A stretch of 64,000 nucleotides of DNA from Scatosoma sp045533485 (GCA_045533485.1 JAZSHX010000035.1:31630-95629); one strand, 5' to 3'. Counted from the stretch's first letter, positions 49,957 through 59,683 are shown. The notes: generated from the sequence alone by a model not told the origin. Translations and numbers: made by a program.

Positions 49957-52403
49957 GAAAGAAAATCACATTAGTAGCATCCTTAGCATTTGCAGCAGCG
50001 CTTTGCGCAGGCGTAGGCGCGGCAAACGTAAACGCAGACGCAGCTACGTGGACGGGCTTTGAAATCACGGCAACGTCCGTACGTCTTGGTAATGGCACGA
50101 AAGCAAATCCCAGTGGGCTTCGTTTCCAAACGGTAGCAAGCAGCTTGACGGAAGAAATGAAAACGCAATATCCTAACGCAGAGTGCTACACGACGATCAG
50201 CTTCACGTCTGGCGGTCAAAACTATTCCACGAACGTACCCGTAACGGTATGGGCGTCGGAAAACAGCTGGAACACGGTGCTTTTGGAAATCCCCGAAAGC
50301 GATTATGGCACGGTAATCACGGCGCAATCGTTTATCAAATTGAACGAAACGACGACGTATGAAACGGAAGCTGAAACGTCCAGCATCGCAAAAACGGCTT
50401 CGCTTGTTATGCAACAAACGGGCATTGAAGACGCAACCTTGAAAGCGTATGCGGCAGGCGCGTTGGAAAGCATCACGCTTAACGAAACGAGCGGTAACTT
50501 AACGGCAGGCGATACCGTGCAGCTTACGGCAACCACGCAACCGGCTGGCTTTGGTGTGCTTTGGTCGAGCGACGATGAAAGCATCGCAACCGTAGACAAT
50601 ACGGGTAAAGTGACGGCTGTCGGCGTGGGCACAACGACTGTCACGGCAAGTATGGCAGGCAAAACGGCTACGTACACCGTGACCAGCAAAATGCCTTACA
50701 GCGTAGACTTTGAAAACGGCGCAAACGTTTATTTCGGCACGGATGCAACGGTAAATGCTTCGCTTGTTGGCGTGGTAGACCATAACGGCGGCAAGGCAGT
50801 GAAAGTGACCATAGCTGGCGACCCCACCGTAGCTGTTTCCATTTCGCACGAATACTTAAACTGGATATTCTATCAACAAGACTTGGCAAGCGTTTCCTTT
50901 ACGGTGTCTGCGGATACGGCGCTTACGGATGTGTTTAATAAATGTCAAATGGGTCTTGTGTATAAAAAGAGTGACGGTACATTTGATGCAACAGACATAG
51001 GCGGTCTCACTTATGTGGTGCAAGACGACGGTACGTTGCTTATAACCATTACCAAAGACTTGTACACTAGCCGTTTTGACGAAAACGGCGGTAAGGGTTC
51101 GGCGTTGGTTAACAACTCATCTATCGCGGCAGATGCAGCTGCGGATAGTCCTTACTATTGCTCTATCCGTTTCAACCTTAAGGATGCTAATGGTATTCTT
51201 ACCAGCGGTAAGGCAATCTATTTTGATAATCTTGTTGCAGATGTTCCCGTTAAATACGACCCTGTGAACAACAACCCCTTGGAACAAGACGGTACGTTTG
51301 AAAACGGCGTAAACGCACTTGTAACGTCTTCTGGTGCACTCACCTATGTGGACTTGGAAGAACGCGTGGCAGGCAACAACGCAGTGAAATTCAACTTGGC
51401 AGACAGTCAATATGATATTTACCTTGGTTTGAACAGAACGTATCTTGCAAACGCATTTGATACGAAAGGAGCAGAAAGCGTAACGTTCAAATTGTATACG
51501 GATGCAGACGGCTGGTGCGAAAAACACAGATGGACGGGTAATGATGTTCGTAACGGTGATCTTTGTTATCATAACGGTTCGTCTGTGGTATCTATTCAAG
51601 ACAACGTACTTTCGAAAGCTGACAAGGTGGACGGTTACATCCCCGTAACGCTTACAAAAGCACAATGGGAAATCTTCAAAAACGGTGATCCTACGGGCAC
51701 GTCTGATTTGTTTATCTATATGGTTTTGGGTGTATATAACAACGGTTTGACGGATAAAGCACCCGAAGGGGCACTTACTCACGACACTAGCGTTGGCGAT
51801 ATTTACATCGATGACATTGTTGCAAATCTTCCCGCGCAACCCGAATTGAAAGAATTGATTGACTTTGAAAACGGTGCAAATGGTTATTTCGGTACGGATG
51901 CAACGGTAAATTCTTCGCTTGTGGGCGTGGTTGATCACAAGGGCGATAAAGCGTTGAAGTTTGAAATCGGTAACGATCCTACGTTTGCAGTTTCCCTTTC
52001 GCATGAATACATGAACTGGGTATTCTATCAACAAGGCGCGGCAAGTGTTTCCTTTACCATTTCCGCAGACGTAGCGCTTACGGGTACGTATAATAAGTGC
52101 CAAATTGGTCTTGTTTATAAAAAAGCCGATGGTAGCATTGCTGCAACGGACGTAGGGAATACTGACATTGTAGTACAAGAAGACGGCACTTTGCGTATAA
52201 CAATTACGAAGTGGCTCTATACCACGCGTTTCGATGAAAACGGTGGCAAGGGCTCGGCTTTGGTAGATAATTCGTCTATCGCGTCGGACGCGGCAGCGGA
52301 TAGCCCGTTCTATTGCTCTATTCGTATCAACCTGAACACTGCAAGCGGTATTCTTACCAAGGGTAAAGCGTTCTATTTGGACGATTTCACGGTAAACAAA
52401 TAA
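49953..52403 (+). CDS. large secreted protein with GLRF domain and bacterial Ig-like domain, copy 2
   Basis: 816 residues from ATG 49953. Signal peptide and GLRF domain are nearly the same as copy 1 (TWTGFEITATSVRLG, PSGLRFQTVASSL, VWASENSWNTVLLEIP). Then a Big_2-like domain (ITLNETSGNLTAGDTVQL, SSDDESIATVDNTGKVTAVGVGTTTVTA) and three beta-sandwich modules. The first and third modules (from about 250 and 630) are internal repeats: both carry ENGAN.YFGTDATVN.SLVGVVDH and RFDENGGKGSALV.NSSIA.DAAADSP. The downstream modules differ from copy 1, so the signal and GLRF parts were duplicated and the binding modules exchanged. Confidence 0.78.
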   Translation: MRKKITLVASLAFAAALCAGVGAANVNADAATWTGFEITATSVRLGNGTKANPSGLRFQTVASSLTEEMKTQYPNAECYTTISFTSGGQNYSTNVPVTVWASENSWNTVLLEIPESDYGTVITAQSFIKLNETTTYETEAETSSIAKTASLVMQQTGIEDATLKAYAAGALESITLNETSGNLTAGDTVQLTATTQPAGFGVLWSSDDESIATVDNTGKVTAVGVGTTTVTASMAGKTATYTVTSKMPYSVDFENGANVYFGTDATVNASLVGVVDHNGGKAVKVTIAGDPTVAVSISHEYLNWIFYQQDLASVSFTVSADTALTDVFNKCQMGLVYKKSDGTFDATDIGGLTYVVQDDGTLLITITKDLYTSRFDENGGKGSALVNNSSIAADAAADSPYYCSIRFNLKDANGILTSGKAIYFDNLVADVPVKYDPVNNNPLEQDGTFENGVNALVTSSGALTYVDLEERVAGNNAVKFNLADSQYDIYLGLNRTYLANAFDTKGAESVTFKLYTDADGWCEKHRWTGNDVRNGDLCYHNGSSVVSIQDNVLSKADKVDGYIPVTLTKAQWEIFKNGDPTGTSDLFIYMVLGVYNNGLTDKAPEGALTHDTSVGDIYIDDIVANLPAQPELKELIDFENGANGYFGTDATVNSSLVGVVDHKGDKALKFEIGNDPTFAVSLSHEYMNWVFYQQGAASVSFTISADVALTGTYNKCQIGLVYKKADGSIAATDVGNTDIVVQEDGTLRITITKWLYTTRFDENGGKGSALVDNSSIASDAAADSPFYCSIRINLNTASGILTKGKAFYLDDFTVNK

Positions 52404-52440
52404 GCAAAAATAAACACAGATTTGTGTGAGGGAAAATGGA

Positions 52441-52478
52441 GTGTAAAGGGGGAAGGTTTTTGCCTTCCCCCGATACAC
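52441..52478 (+). terminator. hairpin after the secreted-protein gene
   Basis: 9-bp stem GGGGGAAGG/CCTTCCCCC (52448-52471) with outer GTGTA/TACAC pairing. No T-run, so its termination strength is uncertain. Confidence 0.5.
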
Positions 52479-52620
52479 CGACCGCGCGTTTTATAAAAAT
52501 CGCATACATTTTTATACAATACGCAAGACAAAGACGGAGAGAATATTTTATAATTATATATATACAGTGCCGTCGTTTTTGCTTATCAAAAAACGAACGA
52601 AAGGCACAAAAAAAGCAATA

Positions 52621-52678
52621 TTCAACAACTTTATAGTGGAATTGACTATTTACAGGCAAGCGGTAAATATGATATAAT
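52621..52678 (+). promoter_or_regulatory. promoter of the 1205-residue protein
   Basis: TTTACA (52649-52654), 18-bp spacer, TATAAT (52673-52678). ATTTAC...GTAAAT forms an inverted repeat over the -35. TTCAACAACTT (52621-52631) matches 32274-32284, suggesting co-regulation with the first lipoprotein operon. Confidence 0.6.
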
Positions 52679-52763
52679 AAAAAAAGGAAAATAGGCGAAT
52701 TTTCCTTAATATCGCGTGTTTGCGCGCGTAAATTATATAGACAAAAACAAGGGAGTGATTACG

Positions 52764-55700
52764 ATGAAAACGATGAAAAAATGTTGTTTGAGTTTGTTGG
52801 CGGTGTTCGCGCTTGCCAGCGCGTCCGTTGGCGCAAGCGTTGCAACCAAAGCGCAAAGCACGATTGACGAGAGCAAATTCACTATGTTCAAGGGCGCGTC
52901 CGTGCGTGTAGAAGGTACGACGGAGCACCCCGACGCAAAGGGCTTGCGTTTCAAAACGTATGCAGAAGATTTTAAGGACGATTTACACGCAGTGTATTCG
53001 CCCGATAATTACAATTATCACTGGTACACCCAGCTCCGCTTTAAGCTTTTGAAAGACGGCAGCACCACGGAATATACGTCGTATACCACCGAAGTAAACG
53101 CTACCGTTTGGCATAGCGAAGGTTGGAATACCGTCCTTTTGGATATCCCTACAAGCGCGGTGGCGGCGAACATCACAGCGCAGTCGTTTGTAGAAGTAAC
53201 GGATAAAAACGGGGATACCGTGTACGAAGCGAACACGGTAGTGCGCACCTATTCGGCGGCGGAAACGGCAAGCTGGGCGCTCGCGTACAACCTGTATACG
53301 GGTACCGATCAAAAGAATTTCTTGCTCAATTACGTCAACCAAGCAATCACCGCAGGCGAAATCACGGAGATTGTGCTCCCCAACCTCAACTTTGGCTTGG
53401 AAGTGGGTACAAGCGACACCATCGTTGCGAATACCTTGCCGTACGGCTACGGCATCACGTACACGTCGGATAATACGGGCGTAGCAACGGTAGACGGTAA
53501 CGGTAGAGTGACGGCGCACGCGACGGGTACGGCGAATATCACGCTCACGCTCGGTACGCTCACCAAAACCTGCACTGTGACCGTTTATGCAAAGGATAGC
53601 ATCCCCACGGCAATCACCAGCTGGTCGAATACAACTCTCAGCTGGAAATATTCCGACACGTCCTCGAAGATGTATCCGTTTTATAAAGTTGATAATTCGA
53701 TTTCAGGTACAGGTCAAGTATCTGGCAACAAAATCAAAGTAACAAGCGCACCCAAAACCGCAGGATATTCCCTGAACAGCGACTATCTTGCCAAGGTATT
53801 CTCTTTCTCTCAAGTGAAAGCGGTGCGTATCAAAATCAAGGGCTTTTCCAACTATCAAATCGGTACGTTCATTATGAACTATTCCAGCTATCAATCTAAC
53901 GATTATATTCGTTACGATCAACAAGGCGACGTGCTGTATTTGCAATTTGATCGCGCGGCTTACGATATGTATCTTGCAAAACGCGCAGACGCGTCTACCA
54001 AGTTTGAATTCCGTTTGCAAGTGTTGCCTGCAGGTACAAAGGTAGTGGCTACCAGCGACAACTCGCATTTGACGACGTTCTCGTTTACAATTGACGAAAT
54101 CGCACCCGTTTACGACGCGGTTACGGAAGACTTTGAATACGGTGCAAGCTCTTATATCACGACGGACGCTACGTCCAGCGTAGAAAAGGTACAAGACGGA
54201 AAGGGCAGGGGCAGGTACGCGTTGAGCGCTACGCCCACGGCAAATACGCTGACGGTAAACGTGAATTCTACGTACGCTAACAAGGTGTTTAATGTTAGCG
54301 GCGCAACGGCGTTGCAATTTAGAGTGTACACCGACAAGGATTTGTCGTCCGTGACGGTAAACGGCTCTACGGCAAACGTACAATATAAATACAACGCAGA
54401 CGGCGAATATTATGTAATTCGCGTTGGCAGTGCGTATAAAAACAATGATTTGACGGTAATTTTGACGGCGACGGAAGCGTTCGGTCAAGTGTATTTGGAC
54501 GCGTTTACAAGTACGGATAAAACGCTTGGCGCAAACGTGACCAAAACGGACGCGTATGCACAAGACAACGGCGGCGAACTGGAATTTAACGCAGGCGAAA
54601 CGTTCAATTTCTACGCATACGGTTCGATGAGCAACGGCGTGATCGACGGTAAAAACTACGATTACGATGAGCCCACGTTGGAAAATATGTTAGAGCTGAA
54701 AGAAGCAGGCTTTGACGCAATTATGCCGCAAAGCGCGGCGTCCGTTGGCGAAGACGGTAAATTAGCAGGTACGTACAGCTATTTAGACATTTTGGATTTG
54801 GCGCAGCAAGCCGGTTTGAAGGTTATTTTGACGGATAACCCCATTATCTATCTCTCCGGCGGTAAGCAATACGATTCGACGGGTGTAAACTGGAGCAATT
54901 TCTATCAATATTACACGAGCGCGAAGGAAACGAGCGGTACTTGGGCAGGCGCGGCGCAATCGGGCTCGGCGATGTACAACAAGATTAAATCACAGCTTGC
55001 AAGCTATATCAACCACCCTGCGTTCTACGGCGTGTTGATGATTGACGAACCGTCCGCTTGGATGTTCGACGAAAGCTTGGCAGTGCCTACGGACGCTTCG
55101 TACACCAAAGCAGGTACGTTCGGTTACACCTATAAAACGGTAAAACGCGTAGCGCAAGAAGTGTTCGGCAAGGACATTTTCATCCACGCGAACATTCTCC
55201 CTGCAGGCAACTATTCTACGGAATCCTACGGTCACGGAGCAGGTCAACGTTTCCCCGAACTCACGGTAAAACGCTACGGCGAAATCACGGGTATGGACGT
55301 TAGCGGTTATACGAACGGCGGCACGACCGATTATATCGCAAGCGTAGGCGCGCAGTTCTACACCGATTTGGAATACTATATCGAAAGAGCAGGCGCAACG
55401 AGCGGCGCGTCGTCCAGCAACGGCTTTATGGAAGATTCTATGAAGATTGCCATTCAACGCGAACGCTTCGGTAAATATTGCGAAATGTTCTTAGAATGCA
55501 CGGGCGCGCCCTATATCATGCCCGACATCTATCCCGCGGAACGCACGTACGTGACGGACAGACACTTGATGGAAATGCAAACGGTTGCGGAAGTTGCGGC
55601 GAAATACGGCGTAGATTTGTATTTGATTACGCAATCGATGAAGCACGTAGAAAGCGACACGGAAGCGTTCAACGAACAGGAAGCGCGTTGGCTTAACAAC

Positions 55701-56381
55701 CAACTGCTTGCGTTCGGCGTGAAAAATATCGTGTACTTCACCTATTACGTGCACGGCAACGACGGCGCAAGCTATTTCCACAAGGACAGCTCGTTTGTCG
55801 ATTTGAACGGCGAAAAGACGGACGTGTACTATTTCATGCAAGACATTATGGCGGAAAACAAGGCGTTCTCTTCCACCTATCACGCGTTCGATATCAAATC
55901 CACCAAAACGTATTATAACGAATTGACGGCAAACAACGGCGTATTCGGGCACTTTGCATACGATATTGATTACACCGACAACACGCTGTATCAAAACGAC
56001 AGCGTAACGTTCACCGCTTTGACGGGCGTGGACGTGGACGGCGACTTGACGATGATCAGCGAATTTGTCGGCGCAAACGCATATATGTACGCAGTGTATA
56101 ACGCAACGTACGGCAAGTACGTAACCGATTACACGGCTTGCGATACGGTAACGCTTACGTTCGACGCGGCGTACACGCACGCAATCGTATGGCGCAACGG
56201 CGTGAAAAAGCTGGTAGCGCTTGACGAAAACCACGCGTTGGAAATTGAAAACGCGGCAGGCGAAGCGGCATACGTAATCCCGTACGCATACCAAGATAAC
56301 TCCGGCTACTTTGGCGACGCAGCCAGCAAGGATAACGGCGTATTCTTCCCCGGCACCGACTGGGCAGGCGACGCTTGGTAA
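52764..56381 (+). CDS. secreted fusion protein: GLRF domain, Ig-like domain, TIM-barrel hydrolase-like domain
   Basis: 1205 residues from ATG 52764 (GGGAG upstream). Signal peptide ends near VATKAQS. About 30-190: GLRF domain (GASVRVEGTTEHPDAKGLRFKT, VWHSEGWNTVLLDIP, ITAQSFVEV). About 205-280: Big_2-like (SDNTGVATVDGNGRVTAHATG). About 285-600: beta-sandwich modules. About 610-1170: the TIM-barrel family (GVLMIDEPSAW, Asp761-Glu762; MPDIYP; LITQSMKH; NNQLLAFGVKNIVYFTYY) and its beta domain ending AAYVIPY, where relatives stop. A 30-residue tail follows, ending DNGVFFPGTDWAGDAW, like the 50-residue peptides. The fusion ties the two protein families to one task. Confidence 0.78.
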   Translation: MKTMKKCCLSLLAVFALASASVGASVATKAQSTIDESKFTMFKGASVRVEGTTEHPDAKGLRFKTYAEDFKDDLHAVYSPDNYNYHWYTQLRFKLLKDGSTTEYTSYTTEVNATVWHSEGWNTVLLDIPTSAVAANITAQSFVEVTDKNGDTVYEANTVVRTYSAAETASWALAYNLYTGTDQKNFLLNYVNQAITAGEITEIVLPNLNFGLEVGTSDTIVANTLPYGYGITYTSDNTGVATVDGNGRVTAHATGTANITLTLGTLTKTCTVTVYAKDSIPTAITSWSNTTLSWKYSDTSSKMYPFYKVDNSISGTGQVSGNKIKVTSAPKTAGYSLNSDYLAKVFSFSQVKAVRIKIKGFSNYQIGTFIMNYSSYQSNDYIRYDQQGDVLYLQFDRAAYDMYLAKRADASTKFEFRLQVLPAGTKVVATSDNSHLTTFSFTIDEIAPVYDAVTEDFEYGASSYITTDATSSVEKVQDGKGRGRYALSATPTANTLTVNVNSTYANKVFNVSGATALQFRVYTDKDLSSVTVNGSTANVQYKYNADGEYYVIRVGSAYKNNDLTVILTATEAFGQVYLDAFTSTDKTLGANVTKTDAYAQDNGGELEFNAGETFNFYAYGSMSNGVIDGKNYDYDEPTLENMLELKEAGFDAIMPQSAASVGEDGKLAGTYSYLDILDLAQQAGLKVILTDNPIIYLSGGKQYDSTGVNWSNFYQYYTSAKETSGTWAGAAQSGSAMYNKIKSQLASYINHPAFYGVLMIDEPSAWMFDESLAVPTDASYTKAGTFGYTYKTVKRVAQEVFGKDIFIHANILPAGNYSTESYGHGAGQRFPELTVKRYGEITGMDVSGYTNGGTTDYIASVGAQFYTDLEYYIERAGATSGASSSNGFMEDSMKIAIQRERFGKYCEMFLECTGAPYIMPDIYPAERTYVTDRHLMEMQTVAEVAAKYGVDLYLITQSMKHVESDTEAFNEQEARWLNNQLLAFGVKNIVYFTYYVHGNDGASYFHKDSSFVDLNGEKTDVYYFMQDIMAENKAFSSTYHAFDIKSTKTYYNELTANNGVFGHFAYDIDYTDNTLYQNDSVTFTALTGVDVDGDLTMISEFVGANAYMYAVYNATYGKYVTDYTACDTVTLTFDAAYTHAIVWRNGVKKLVALDENHALEIENAAGEAAYVIPYAYQDNSGYFGDAASKDNGVFFPGTDWAGDAW

Positions 56382-56400
56382 GAAAAAAAGAAAATAAACA

Positions 56401-56435
56401 AAAAAATCGGCAGGCAATTCGCTTGTCGATTTTTT
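56401..56435 (+). terminator. terminator of the fusion-protein gene
   Basis: 15-bp stem with G-T pairs between AAAAAATCGGCAGGC and GCTTGTCGATTTTTT, loop AATTC. Confidence 0.85.
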
Positions 56436-56499
56436 ATCACCTTGGCGAAATGCAAGGAGTGACAACAAACAATTGTTACCTAAAATTTTTTTAAAAGTA

Positions 56500-56528
56500 T
56501 TGACAAACTTCGAGTAAAGGTTTATAAT
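56500..56528 (+). promoter_or_regulatory. promoter of the SipW/TasA-like operon
   Basis: TTGACA (56500-56505), 17-bp spacer, TATAAT (56523-56528). Confidence 0.88.
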
Positions 56529-56589
56529 GTATTATAACAAACAAAAAACGTGGAAAACGTTAAAGAATAAATATTAGGAGATAAAACAA

Positions 56590-57228
56590 ATGAAAGGAAA
56601 AATGGCATTGATTGCAACTCTGTGCACGGCTGTAACGATCGGCGGCGTATACGCAACCTGGACGTTTGCACAAAAAAACGCCGCGTCGGCAAACACAACG
56701 GTAAACGTTGCTATGACGGGTCTAACGGGAGAAACGGAAAAAGGTACGCTTAGCGTAATGGTTATGGGTGCAAACGGGTTCACCTTGGCTGTGGACGATT
56801 CTAACAGCGACCACATTGCCGACATCAAAAAAGAAGGGGTGGTAACGGTTACCTTTACGCCTGCGGCAAGCGCTTCGGACGACGTGAAAACCAACGGGAT
56901 TGACGTACAATGCGTCATTTCGTACGCTCCGTATACGGGCGGCCCTGCAAATCTTGAAGACTGGAAGTATGCAGACACGCAAATTTTTGAAATCGACAAC
57001 GATGAAGATGCGCCCATCCTGTTGAATAAGGCGGCGGCAGTGAGAGATCCCGAAACGGGCGTGTTCACGTGGACGATTCCTGCGGCGGATATCGGTATTG
57101 ATTTGACGGACGCATTTTCCAACACGACGACCGGCATAAAAATCGACACGAAAGGCAAATATGATGCAATGAACGAAGAGTTGGCAAAAGGGCACTTCGT
57201 GTTGACGGTAAGCGAATACATTGCTTAA
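56590..57228 (+). CDS. TasA/camelysin-like secreted protein
   Basis: 212 residues. The N-terminus MALIATLCTAVTIGGVYATW is the signal type handled by SipW-class signal peptidases (a GG/VYA-xW end). The rest is beta-rich, acidic and free of cysteine except one in DVQCVIS. TasA and camelysin relatives form extracellular fibres or biofilm matrix. Overall similarity to TasA cannot be judged by eye, so the call rests on the signal region, size and the neighbouring peptidase gene. AGGAG at 56577-56581 precedes the ATG. Confidence 0.65.
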   Translation: MKGKMALIATLCTAVTIGGVYATWTFAQKNAASANTTVNVAMTGLTGETEKGTLSVMVMGANGFTLAVDDSNSDHIADIKKEGVVTVTFTPAASASDDVKTNGIDVQCVISYAPYTGGPANLEDWKYADTQIFEIDNDEDAPILLNKAAAVRDPETGVFTWTIPAADIGIDLTDAFSNTTTGIKIDTKGKYDAMNEELAKGHFVLTVSEYIA

Positions 57229-57286
57229 TAACTTTTTCAACAAATTGCGGTTCGTATACAAGAATACATAGCAAAAAAGATCAACT

Positions 57287-57305
57287 CCATACCGTCTGGT
57301 ATGGA
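57287..57305 (+). other. short hairpin before the signal peptidase gene
   Basis: CCATACC/GGTATGG around GTCT in the 108-bp gap. It could tune expression between the first and second genes. Confidence 0.4.
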
Positions 57306-57336
57306 AAGCTTGTTTTGCGCACTATAAGGCAATAAT

Positions 57337-58152
57337 ATGACAGATTTTGAGAAATACGTTTTTATATTATGCCTAACGGTCTTTGGTTTATTGACCTTGG
57401 TGTTTTCGTCTATGCTCATCATCATAACCAAGCAAAGCGTGCGATTGATAGAAAGCGGTGCGGACGATAGACGCCTGTATAAGGAATACGTAAAAAAGGC
57501 AAAGCGCGGCAAAAAACGAACGGGTTGGCTCTCCAAAGCCATCACCGTCTTTTTTGCATGCATTATGGCTTGTATATTCGGCTTTACCATTTCTTCGCAA
57601 ATCATGGAAAAACAAACGGCTACTATGCCGGTATATCGTGTAGTATACAGTGACTCTATGTCTAAAAAGCACGATAAAAACAAATATTTGATTGAAAATA
57701 ATTTGAACGATCAGTTTTCCAGATTTGATTTAATTGTTACGAACCCGTTGCCTAAGGAAGAAGATTTGCAGTTATATGATATCGTTGTATACGAAGTCAA
57801 CGATATGTTGGTGGTACATCGTATTGTCGATATTGAAGAAGCCAACGAAGAACACCCTGACGGACGGCTTTTTACCTTGCAGGGCGATTTTGTATCTTCA
57901 CCTGATAGCAGTCCTGTGCGTTATACACAAATGCGCGCGATTTACAATGGAAAATGTATCAAGCACGTGGGCAGTTTCGTTATGTTCCTGCAATCGCCTG
58001 CCGGATATTTGTGCTTAATTATGCTTATCTTGGAAATGGTAGGCACGCCATTGATGACCAAACGGCTGACGCGCGCGGAAACTTACCGTATAGAAGCATT
58101 GAGAGAAAAAGCACGTAAAAATTTGCGCAAACAGGCAAAAAACAAGCAATAG
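57337..58152 (+). CDS. sipW: ER-type signal peptidase I (SipW-like)
   Basis: 271 residues. An N-terminal membrane helix (YVFILCLTVFGLLTLVF), a basic loop, a second helix near 70-85, then the catalytic domain: nucleophile Ser107 in VYSDSMS, DIVVYEV, and His161 in VVHRIVDIE in place of the Lys of ordinary bacterial enzymes, then LQGDFVSSPD. A C-terminal helix (LCLIMLILEMVG) precedes a basic tail. The Ser/His pair marks the SipW/SPC18 class, which processes TasA-type substrates; both neighbours have matching signals. Confidence 0.9.
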   Translation: MTDFEKYVFILCLTVFGLLTLVFSSMLIIITKQSVRLIESGADDRRLYKEYVKKAKRGKKRTGWLSKAITVFFACIMACIFGFTISSQIMEKQTATMPVYRVVYSDSMSKKHDKNKYLIENNLNDQFSRFDLIVTNPLPKEEDLQLYDIVVYEVNDMLVVHRIVDIEEANEEHPDGRLFTLQGDFVSSPDSSPVRYTQMRAIYNGKCIKHVGSFVMFLQSPAGYLCLIMLILEMVGTPLMTKRLTRAETYRIEALREKARKNLRKQAKNKQ

Positions 58153-58232
58153 TCCATGCGGCAACAGCAACGAAATACCAAAGGATAAAGACGTAGAAAA
58201 ACACCAAGAAAAACACAAAAGGGGGTGATAAA

Positions 58233-59642
58233 ATGTATAATAAATTTAAAAGTATGTTTCTTATTATCATTTTAGCCCTTATTGCGACCGTTACGGGCGT
58301 TTACGCAACGTGGATGTTCAGTGAGGGGCCTGCATTTGATGCGTCTGACGGTATGAACGTGCAAATGGGTGAAATTTCGTTTGCTCCGCCCGAAACGGTA
58401 TATATCATACATGCAGAGCTATTGCGAACCAACAACGCCGCCAACGTTGGCGTTTCCTTTACGCATCCAACCTATTTAACCACTACGGTCAATTGTTCGC
58501 GTGCCAACGGCGGTGTCACATATAAAGTAACGGTGTATAACAACACAGACGTAACCTACTGGTTTTTGGGCGCAGAATGGGAACAGACGGAACGCGAAAA
58601 CGCATATTTAAACGTGACGAACGGCGTTACGCTTACGACCAAGGACCATGCGGACGATACCGGCGCAACCTTCAATACAGACGACTGGGTGCCCCCGTAT
58701 ACCCAACGCGAATTGTACGTAACGTATACGTTTGGACCAAACGTAGTGGGCAGGGACGTATCCACGCTCATTTCTTTGCAGTTTGGTATGAAAATGGACG
58801 CTGTTCAAGACCATTTCTTGGCGCTGTTAAACAACGAAACTTCGTATGAAAAGCTTTCTAACGCGTTCGATACTGCGTATCAAAAAACACAATCAACAAT
58901 CTTAGCGAACGTAGGCGAAGACGAAAAACTTTTCGATGAATTACTGGGAGAAAATTTAACCGTTAACATCAATGGGGTAGATACGCCCGTTACCATTATG
59001 ATACGCCGTGAAAACGTGGACAACCGTACGACAGGCGACGCGTACGACGGCACAAACGCGCCCAGCGGTTGCGAATATACGCTGTATATTACCGTCGATC
59101 CGTTAGATTCGCCTACGGGAGAAGCGATTGTCTACGCCATTTCCTATTCAAAAGGCGGCGTGGGCGGCGCGGACGGAGCTTGGTATCAGCTTGGACAATT
59201 ATACGAAGGTACTGCTCCAAAAGTGGAATATGGAGAAACCGATGCATACGTGATTGATTATACCAAGTGGAAAGCCACCGCAAACGAATATGAATTTATT
59301 GACGGTAAAACGTACAAGGTTGGTTATGAACAAGGCGATCAGTACGATAAATATAACACTTTGGAACAGTTAATGTCGGCGGAAGATCAAGATATTTATA
59401 ACGATATCGACAATTCGGGTATATTATTGAGAGTGTATAAAATCGTATATAACACTTCCAACCAAAACAAAGCAGGGTATGCGAGCTTAAAAGCGGCGTT
59501 TGAAGCGGCGGCGCCTTTCTATAATGTATATAACAACGGACAAGAAGTGAAGATAAAACGTACGGCAACCCGTTCGGAATTGTTACCGTATATGATGGCA
59601 ATTCAACATGAACTGACGTATTATAATCAAGTGAACGGTTGA
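58233..59642 (+). CDS. second TasA-like secreted protein
   Basis: 469 residues. The N-terminus SMFLIIILALIATVTGVYAT followed by WMF mirrors the GVYATW signal of the protein at 56590. A beta-sandwich (about 30-190: NVQMGEISFAPPETVYIIHAELL, TYKVTVYNNTDVTYWFLGAEW) is followed by a larger mixed region unlike camelysin. Being twice the length of TasA, it may be a minor subunit, anchor or adhesin. GGGGGTGAT lies 8 nt before the ATG. Last gene of the operon before a convergent terminator. Confidence 0.65.
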   Translation: MYNKFKSMFLIIILALIATVTGVYATWMFSEGPAFDASDGMNVQMGEISFAPPETVYIIHAELLRTNNAANVGVSFTHPTYLTTTVNCSRANGGVTYKVTVYNNTDVTYWFLGAEWEQTERENAYLNVTNGVTLTTKDHADDTGATFNTDDWVPPYTQRELYVTYTFGPNVVGRDVSTLISLQFGMKMDAVQDHFLALLNNETSYEKLSNAFDTAYQKTQSTILANVGEDEKLFDELLGENLTVNINGVDTPVTIMIRRENVDNRTTGDAYDGTNAPSGCEYTLYITVDPLDSPTGEAIVYAISYSKGGVGGADGAWYQLGQLYEGTAPKVEYGETDAYVIDYTKWKATANEYEFIDGKTYKVGYEQGDQYDKYNTLEQLMSAEDQDIYNDIDNSGILLRVYKIVYNTSNQNKAGYASLKAAFEAAAPFYNVYNNGQEVKIKRTATRSELLPYMMAIQHELTYYNQVNG

Positions 59643-59683
59643 TGGGCGTGTCTGCGTTTATCCTGTAAAAACCATAAAAACAA

